From NCBI GenBank assembly GCA_030685025.1, contig JAUXWC010000216.1, positions 1 to 45,600 on the forward strand: a stretch of DNA of 45,600 nucleotides. Direction: 5' to 3'. This DNA is from Rhodoferax sp. GTDB taxonomy: Bacteria > Pseudomonadota > Gammaproteobacteria > Burkholderiales > Burkholderiaceae_C. This document shows, in pieces, positions 42,076-45,600 of the stretch. The notes under the pieces are model-generated. The model was not told the origin of the DNA, searched no databases, and saw nothing but the letters and a program-made list of their open reading frames with translations. Numbering within the stretch: the first letter of the stretch is position 1; each line of letters begins with the position of its first letter. The position numbers and the translations under genes were made by a program.

Positions 42076-43278
42076 CTATTCCGAGCGCAACGCCTGTACC
42101 GGGTCGAGCCGCGCGGCACGCCGGGCCGGCAGTACGCCGGCCAACAGGCCAATGGCCACGGCCAGGCCTTCCGCCAGAACCACGAAAGTCATGGGCGTGT
42201 GCACCGGCAAGGCCGGCACCGCCAGGTGGATGAACTGCGCCAGGCCAATACCCAGCACCAGGCCAATCACGCCGCCCAGGGCCGACAGCGCCACCGCCTC
42301 GCCCAGAAACAGGCCCAGGATGGTGCGCCGCGGTGCCCCCAGCGCCACCAGCAGGCCAATTTCGCTGGTGCGTTCGCTCACCGCAATGGTCATGATGGTG
42401 ACGATACCCACGCCGCCGACCAGCAAGGAGATGCTGCCCAACGCGCCGACCGCCATGGTCAGGATGTCCAGGATGTTGGACAGGGTGCGCAGCATGTCCT
42501 CTTGCGTGACGATGGTGAAGTCCTCGCGGCCGTGGCGTGCGCTCAGGGCGCTTTTGATACTCGCCACCACCGTCGCGGCCGGCACGCCTTGCGCATAGGC
42601 GATGTCGATCTTCATCATGCCGTCGCGGTTGTACAGCTCCAGCGCGCGCGCCGTGGGGATGTAGGCGGCATCGTCCAGATCAATGCCCAGGAATTGCCCT
42701 TTGGCCTCCAGGACGCCGATCACCCGGAACTGCAGATTGCCGACACGCACCCGCGCGCCCAGCGGGTTGGCGCCGCCAAACAACTCCGATTTGAGCTTGG
42801 CGCCCAGCACCACAAAGGCGCGGGCGTTTTCCAGGTTTTCATCTGGCAGAAACTGGCCGGTCTTGACCGACATGCTGTAGACCTTGAGCATGTCCGCGCC
42901 CACGCCGTTGACGGTGGTGCGCCGCAGCCGGCCGTTGCCACCCACTTCGGTATTGCCCCAGACCATCGCGGTCATGCCGGTCACGTGGGGCAGGCGTGCC
43001 AGCGCACGCGCGTCGTCCAGACTCAAGGGGCGCACCGATGTTGGAATGCCGGTCGGTGCCGGGCCCGATGTCTTGACCTTGCCGGGAGAGACGCTGGCAA
43101 TGTTGGTGCCGAACTGGGTGAATTCCGCCAGCACAAAGCGGTGGATGCCCTCGCCAATCGAGGTCAGCAGGATCACCGCCGCAATGCCCACCGCAATGCC
43201 CAGCAGCGTCAGGAAACTGCGCAGGCGCTGCGCGGTGATGGCACGCAGGGCAAGTTGGGCGGCGTCGCGCAGCAGCAT
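42076..43278 (-). CDS. MacB/FtsX-type ABC transporter permease, copy 2
   Basis: A 400-residue protein. TM1 follows the N-terminal RSFLTLLGIAVGIAAVILL; a periplasmic MacB domain of about 220 residues follows; then TM2-4 including GGVGIVTIMTIAVSERTSEIGLLVALGA. It ends LPARRAARLDPVQALRSE. No ATPase is fused or adjacent in this window. The next gene upstream is a paralogue with the same C-terminal motif, so the two may form a heterodimer or separate pumps. No good RBS is visible before the ATG. Confidence 0.85.
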   Translation of the reverse strand: MLLRDAAQLALRAITAQRLRSFLTLLGIAVGIAAVILLTSIGEGIHRFVLAEFTQFGTNIASVSPGKVKTSGPAPTGIPTSVRPLSLDDARALARLPHVTGMTAMVWGNTEVGGNGRLRRTTVNGVGADMLKVYSMSVKTGQFLPDENLENARAFVVLGAKLKSELFGGANPLGARVRVGNLQFRVIGVLEAKGQFLGIDLDDAAYIPTARALELYNRDGMMKIDIAYAQGVPAATVVASIKSALSARHGREDFTIVTQEDMLRTLSNILDILTMAVGALGSISLLVGGVGIVTIMTIAVSERTSEIGLLVALGAPRRTILGLFLGEAVALSALGGVIGLVLGIGLAQFIHLAVPALPVHTPMTFVVLAEGLAVAIGLLAGVLPARRAARLDPVQALRSE

Positions 43279-43339
43279 GGTGGGGCACTCGGGCTACTTG
43301 TGGATTTAGAGATTTGGAGATCGCAAGACTGCATTAACT

Positions 43340-43416
43340 CGTCATTGCGAGCGTAGCGTGGCAATCCATGTTTGTGTTCGGCCAAGGTGGATTGCCGCGC
43401 TGCGCTCGCAATGACG
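43340..43416. repeat. Inverted pair of REP-type palindromic repeats
   Basis: Two 29-base arms, 43340-43368 starting CGTCATTGCGAGCG and 43388-43416 ending CGCTCGCAATGACG, are inverted copies matching at 27 of 29 positions with 19 bases between. A third copy is at 45315-45343. REP elements of this type are common in intergenic DNA. Confidence 0.9.
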
Positions 43417-43455
43417 AAACTCGCATAAGTGGTACTTTTGCATTTTCCGCGTCCC

Positions 43456-44664
43456 TTAGTGCTTAGACAGCGCCTGCACCGGGTCGAGCCGGGCCGCGCG
43501 GCGTGCCGGCAACACGCCAAACAGAATGCCGGTGACCAGGGCCGTGGTCAGGCCGGCCAGCACCGCCCAGTCCGGCGGGAAGGCGGGAAACACCGGGTAC
43601 AGATAACGAATCACCGCCGCGCCCAGGTGGCCCAACAAGAAACCGACCAGCGCGCCGGTCAGGGACAGCATCGCCGCTTCGGTCAGGAACACCTGGCGAA
43701 TCGTGCCGCCGGTGGCGCCCAGTGCCTTGAGCAGGCCGATCTCGGCGGTGCGCTGCGTGACCGATACCAGCATCACGTTCATCACCAGAATGCCCGCCAC
43801 CGCCAGGCTGATGGCGGCGATGCCGGCCACACCCAGTGTCAGCGCGCCCAGCAGTCGGTCAAAGGTGGCCAGTACCGCGTCCTGCGTGATCACGGTCACG
43901 TCCTCTTCCCCCTCGTGGCGCAGCTTGATGATGTTGGTCACCTGTTGTTTGGCCGCTTCGATGGCGTCACGGCCATGGGCCTCGATCAGGATGCGAAACA
44001 GGGTGTTGCTGTTGAACATGGCTTGCGCCAGCGACACCGGCACAAACACCAGTTCGTCGGTGTTCATGCCGAGGCCCTGGCCGCTGGCGGCCAGCACGCC
44101 GACAATGCGAAAGCGCCGGTCGCCAATGCGCACCAATTGGCCCAGGCTGGGGGCGCTGCCAAACAGCTCGTCGCGTACCTTGGCACCGATCACTGCTTCC
44201 GGCGCCCCCCGGCGCCAGTCGCCACGGGCCAGAAAGCGACCTTGGGCCAGCCCCAGACTGCGTAGCTCGACATACTGCGCGGTGGTGCCAGCCACCAGCA
44301 CTTCGCGCAGTTTGCCGCCGACACTGATCTCGGACGTGCCCACCACCAGTGGCGCCACGCGCACCACGGCGCTGGCACGCTGCAGCGCCAGCGCATCGTC
44401 AATCGTCAGGTCGCGCGGCGTGTTGGTGATGGCCGCGCCCGGGTTGAAACCACCGGTCTGTGAACGGCCGGGCAACACGATCACGAGGTTGCTGCCCAGC
44501 GCGGCAAACTCGCTCATCACATATCGCCGCGCGCCGTCGCCCAAGGCGGTCAGCACCACCACGGCGGCTACCCCGATTGCCATCGCCAGCACCAGCAGCG
44601 AGGCCCGCAAGGGGTTGCCGGTGGCGGCGTCGCGGGCAAAGCGGATCAGGTCGGTGCTGCGCAT
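43456..44664 (-). CDS. MacB/FtsX-type ABC transporter permease, copy 1
   Basis: A 402-residue paralogue of the downstream permease. The N-terminal LRASLLVLAMAIGVAAVVVL is TM1; the periplasmic domain has EFAALGSNLVIVLPGRSQTGG; the late TM block includes VAGILVMNVMLVSVTQRTAEIGLLKALGA. It ends LPARRAARLDPVQALSKH. The ATG at 44664 is chosen because upstream in-frame residues show no conserved pattern and TM1 normally lies near the start. A cognate ATPase and periplasmic adaptor would have to lie outside the window. Confidence 0.85.
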   Translation of the reverse strand: MRSTDLIRFARDAATGNPLRASLLVLAMAIGVAAVVVLTALGDGARRYVMSEFAALGSNLVIVLPGRSQTGGFNPGAAITNTPRDLTIDDALALQRASAVVRVAPLVVGTSEISVGGKLREVLVAGTTAQYVELRSLGLAQGRFLARGDWRRGAPEAVIGAKVRDELFGSAPSLGQLVRIGDRRFRIVGVLAASGQGLGMNTDELVFVPVSLAQAMFNSNTLFRILIEAHGRDAIEAAKQQVTNIIKLRHEGEEDVTVITQDAVLATFDRLLGALTLGVAGIAAISLAVAGILVMNVMLVSVTQRTAEIGLLKALGATGGTIRQVFLTEAAMLSLTGALVGFLLGHLGAAVIRYLYPVFPAFPPDWAVLAGLTTALVTGILFGVLPARRAARLDPVQALSKH

Positions 44665-44846
44665 GAAGGGTTGGATCGGGTTCTTTCGGTGAACTGTACA
44701 CCCCGAAAACGTGCCTGGCCGCGCCAGGCGCCGCCCCCAGTGCACCAGCCGTTCTTGCTGATGCGGTCGCAACCACTCGTCTCACACGAAAGCAGATGTT
44801 GCGTCGGGGGGCGCTACGCTATGCCACTGAGTGGCATCATCATTCG

Positions 44847-44933
44847 ATGAAACGCGCAGCCAGAACCGGTCGACAACTCGACGAGGCGATTCAAGATGGT
44901 TCGCTACTGGAGATTTGCCATGACGACAGCTAA
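44847..44933 (+). pseudogene. C-terminal remnant of a HigB-type toxin
   Basis: Residues RQLDEAIQDGSLLEICHDDS then a stop match, from memory of the family, the C-terminal tail of RelE/HigB-like toxins paired with the antitoxin type that follows. It overlaps that antitoxin's ATG, as in intact pairs. No toxin N-terminal coding is found upstream, where the macB-like gene begins in the opposite direction. The start coordinate is the first in-frame ATG, not a real start. Confidence 0.6.
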
Positions 44934-45213
44934 GGCCAAGAGTCGAATTTTTGAAGCGGTGCATGAGACCGCCAGTGACTTCCATCGTCTGGGGTTCATT
45001 GACAAACGCAATATGCACAAGATCGACGCGCTTTGCCTGGAACCGGTGCCCGATTACGACAGCGAAAAGCCTGCTGGCGGCGCGTCAGCCGGGCACTGCG
45101 GGGGCCTCATACTCGCTGCGCTCGCCAAATCGGCTCCCACAGCGCCCGACTGCCGCACCGCCAGCGAGATTGGCGTGGTGGGTGTGGTGGGTGTGGTGGG
45201 TGTGGCGGCTTGA
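44920..45213 (+). pseudogene. Truncated HigA-type antitoxin fused to repeat-derived tail
   Basis: GGAG precedes the ATG. Residues 1-49 (KSRIFEAVHETASDFHRLGF, then DKRNMHKIDALCLEPVP) match the N-terminus of XRE-type antitoxins of HigB/HigA pairs. After PDYDSEK the expected helix-turn-helix is absent. The frame runs into unrelated Ala/Gly-rich sequence and ends in a triple GVV repeat from the 9-bp tandem array. DNA binding must be lost. Whether the stub is still made is unknown. Confidence 0.65.
45175..45210 (+). repeat. 9-bp tandem repeat, G-rich
   Basis: Three perfect GTGGTGGGT units (45175-45201) followed by a degenerate one. Nine bases keep the frame. The G runs could form a G-quadruplex on the plus strand. 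Confidence 0.85.
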
Positions 45214-45224
45214 GAAGACAGTTG

Positions 45225-45600
45225 ACCCAGCACGCGTTTGCGGTGGGCGTCGATTTGTTTGGCCAAATTGCTCATGTTCTCGCGCAAAGTGGCCGGTTGT
45301 GTTGCTTGGGCAGATGGATTGCCGCGCTTCGCTCGCAATGACGGGATGGGTGGCAGCGTCACCATCGCCATTGCAGACGCCTTCACCCACTGTCATCGCA
45401 ATGCGCACCCCCGCGCCATTGGCACTGTCCACCCACGGATGGTCTGGATTGGCACGCGTCAAACCAACTTTGCCCGCAGTGGGGTGCGGTTTGCCGGCCA
45501 ACCCGTTGGCGCGAGGTTTGTCACGCAGGCGGTGGCAGCGCGTGTCGGGGAAGGATGTGCACCTCGATCACAATGCGCATGGCGTGGTGACCGTGTCGTG
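45225..45600 (-). pseudogene. Fragments of a type IIG-like DNA methyltransferase with internal deletion
   Basis: Read on the minus strand, PDHPWVDSANGAGVRIAMTV (about 45450-45390) resembles the middle of large class I SAM-dependent restriction-modification methyltransferases. About 100 bases on, beyond a REP element, NLAKQIDAHRKRVLGQ in another frame resembles their C-terminal region. The long stretch normally between them is missing and stops occur, so the gene is not functional. The match rests on recall of family sequences, not a search. Upstream parts would lie beyond the window. Confidence 0.45.
45315..45343 (-). repeat. Single REP-type repeat
   Basis: Third copy of the 29-base element found twice at 43340-43416. 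It begins TGGATTGCCGCGC and ends GCTCGCAATGACG on the plus strand, and lies inside the degraded methyltransferase region. Confidence 0.85.

Noticed and set aside
41836-43356. Very long plus-strand open frame opposite the MacB-like permease
   Set aside because: Shadow of a well-supported membrane protein gene; Gln/His/Arg-rich translation without any recognisable domain.
43340-45343. CRISPR-like array from repeated 29-base elements
   Set aside because: Copies are inverted and unevenly spaced, matching REP-type palindromes; no regular spacers or cas genes.

Overview
The window looks like chromosomal DNA of a betaproteobacterium of the Burkholderiales, most likely Comamonadaceae (Rhodoferax/Polaromonas-like). 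The grounds are high G+C, dense operons with ATGA and TGATG overlaps, the ppk1-sixA pair, rpmE-rho-trxA beside addB/addA, and the style of the intergenic repeats. The genus is inferred from memory of gene order; no database search was possible.

Layout. (1) 1-6.6 kb: polyphosphate block with ppk1 (3' part), sixA, a Lys/Pro/Ala-rich ribbon-helix-helix protein, pap (two PPK2 domains), an MscS channel with a cyclic-nucleotide domain, and ppx. (2) 6.8-9.75 kb: chemosensory-type operon with a membrane CheA-like kinase, a CheY-like regulator and a CheX-like phosphatase. (3) 9.75-14.7 kb: a small hypothetical gene, a PlsC/OlsA-type acyltransferase overlapping an EAL-CBS-GGDEF gene, an M14 carboxypeptidase-like protein and an alpha/beta hydrolase. 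(4) 14.8-20.5 kb: a phytase-like lipoprotein divergent from an OlsB / PlcP-like phosphoesterase / GT4 glycosyltransferase operon, then an MliC-like lipoprotein. (5) 20.5-27.2 kb: pstS-pstC-pstA-pstB-phoU-phoB-phoR. (6) 27.2-31.2 kb: GT-C membrane protein, rpmE, rho, trxA. (7) 31.3-38.5 kb: addB, addA and an HD-GYP protein, all overlapping. (8) 38.6-44.7 kb: a flavoprotein, a secreted hypothetical, an acyltransferase-3 protein and two MacB-type permeases. (9) 44.8-45.6 kb: debris of a HigB/HigA-type toxin-antitoxin pair and of what looks like a type IIG-like DNA methyltransferase, mixed with REP-type repeats and a 9-bp tandem repeat.

How it fits together. The first 27 kb reads as a phosphate-economy superlocus. 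Near-consensus Pho boxes (7-bp half-sites at 11-bp pitch) lie before pstS, the MliC-like lipoprotein, the phytase-like lipoprotein and the olsB-plcP-agt operon. Weaker ones lie before the olsA-like/EAL-GGDEF pair and possibly the chemosensory operon. The inferred programme joins phosphate uptake and sensing, polyphosphate turnover, replacement of phospholipids by ornithine and glyco-lipids, extracellular phosphate scavenging, and c-di-GMP signalling.

The least described parts are the Pho-box-linked c-di-GMP enzyme and MliC-like lipoprotein, the duplicated 5'-UTR hairpin at a constant distance from the start codon, and the stop-to-start repeat cassette. No rRNA, tRNA, CRISPR array or intact insertion sequence was seen.
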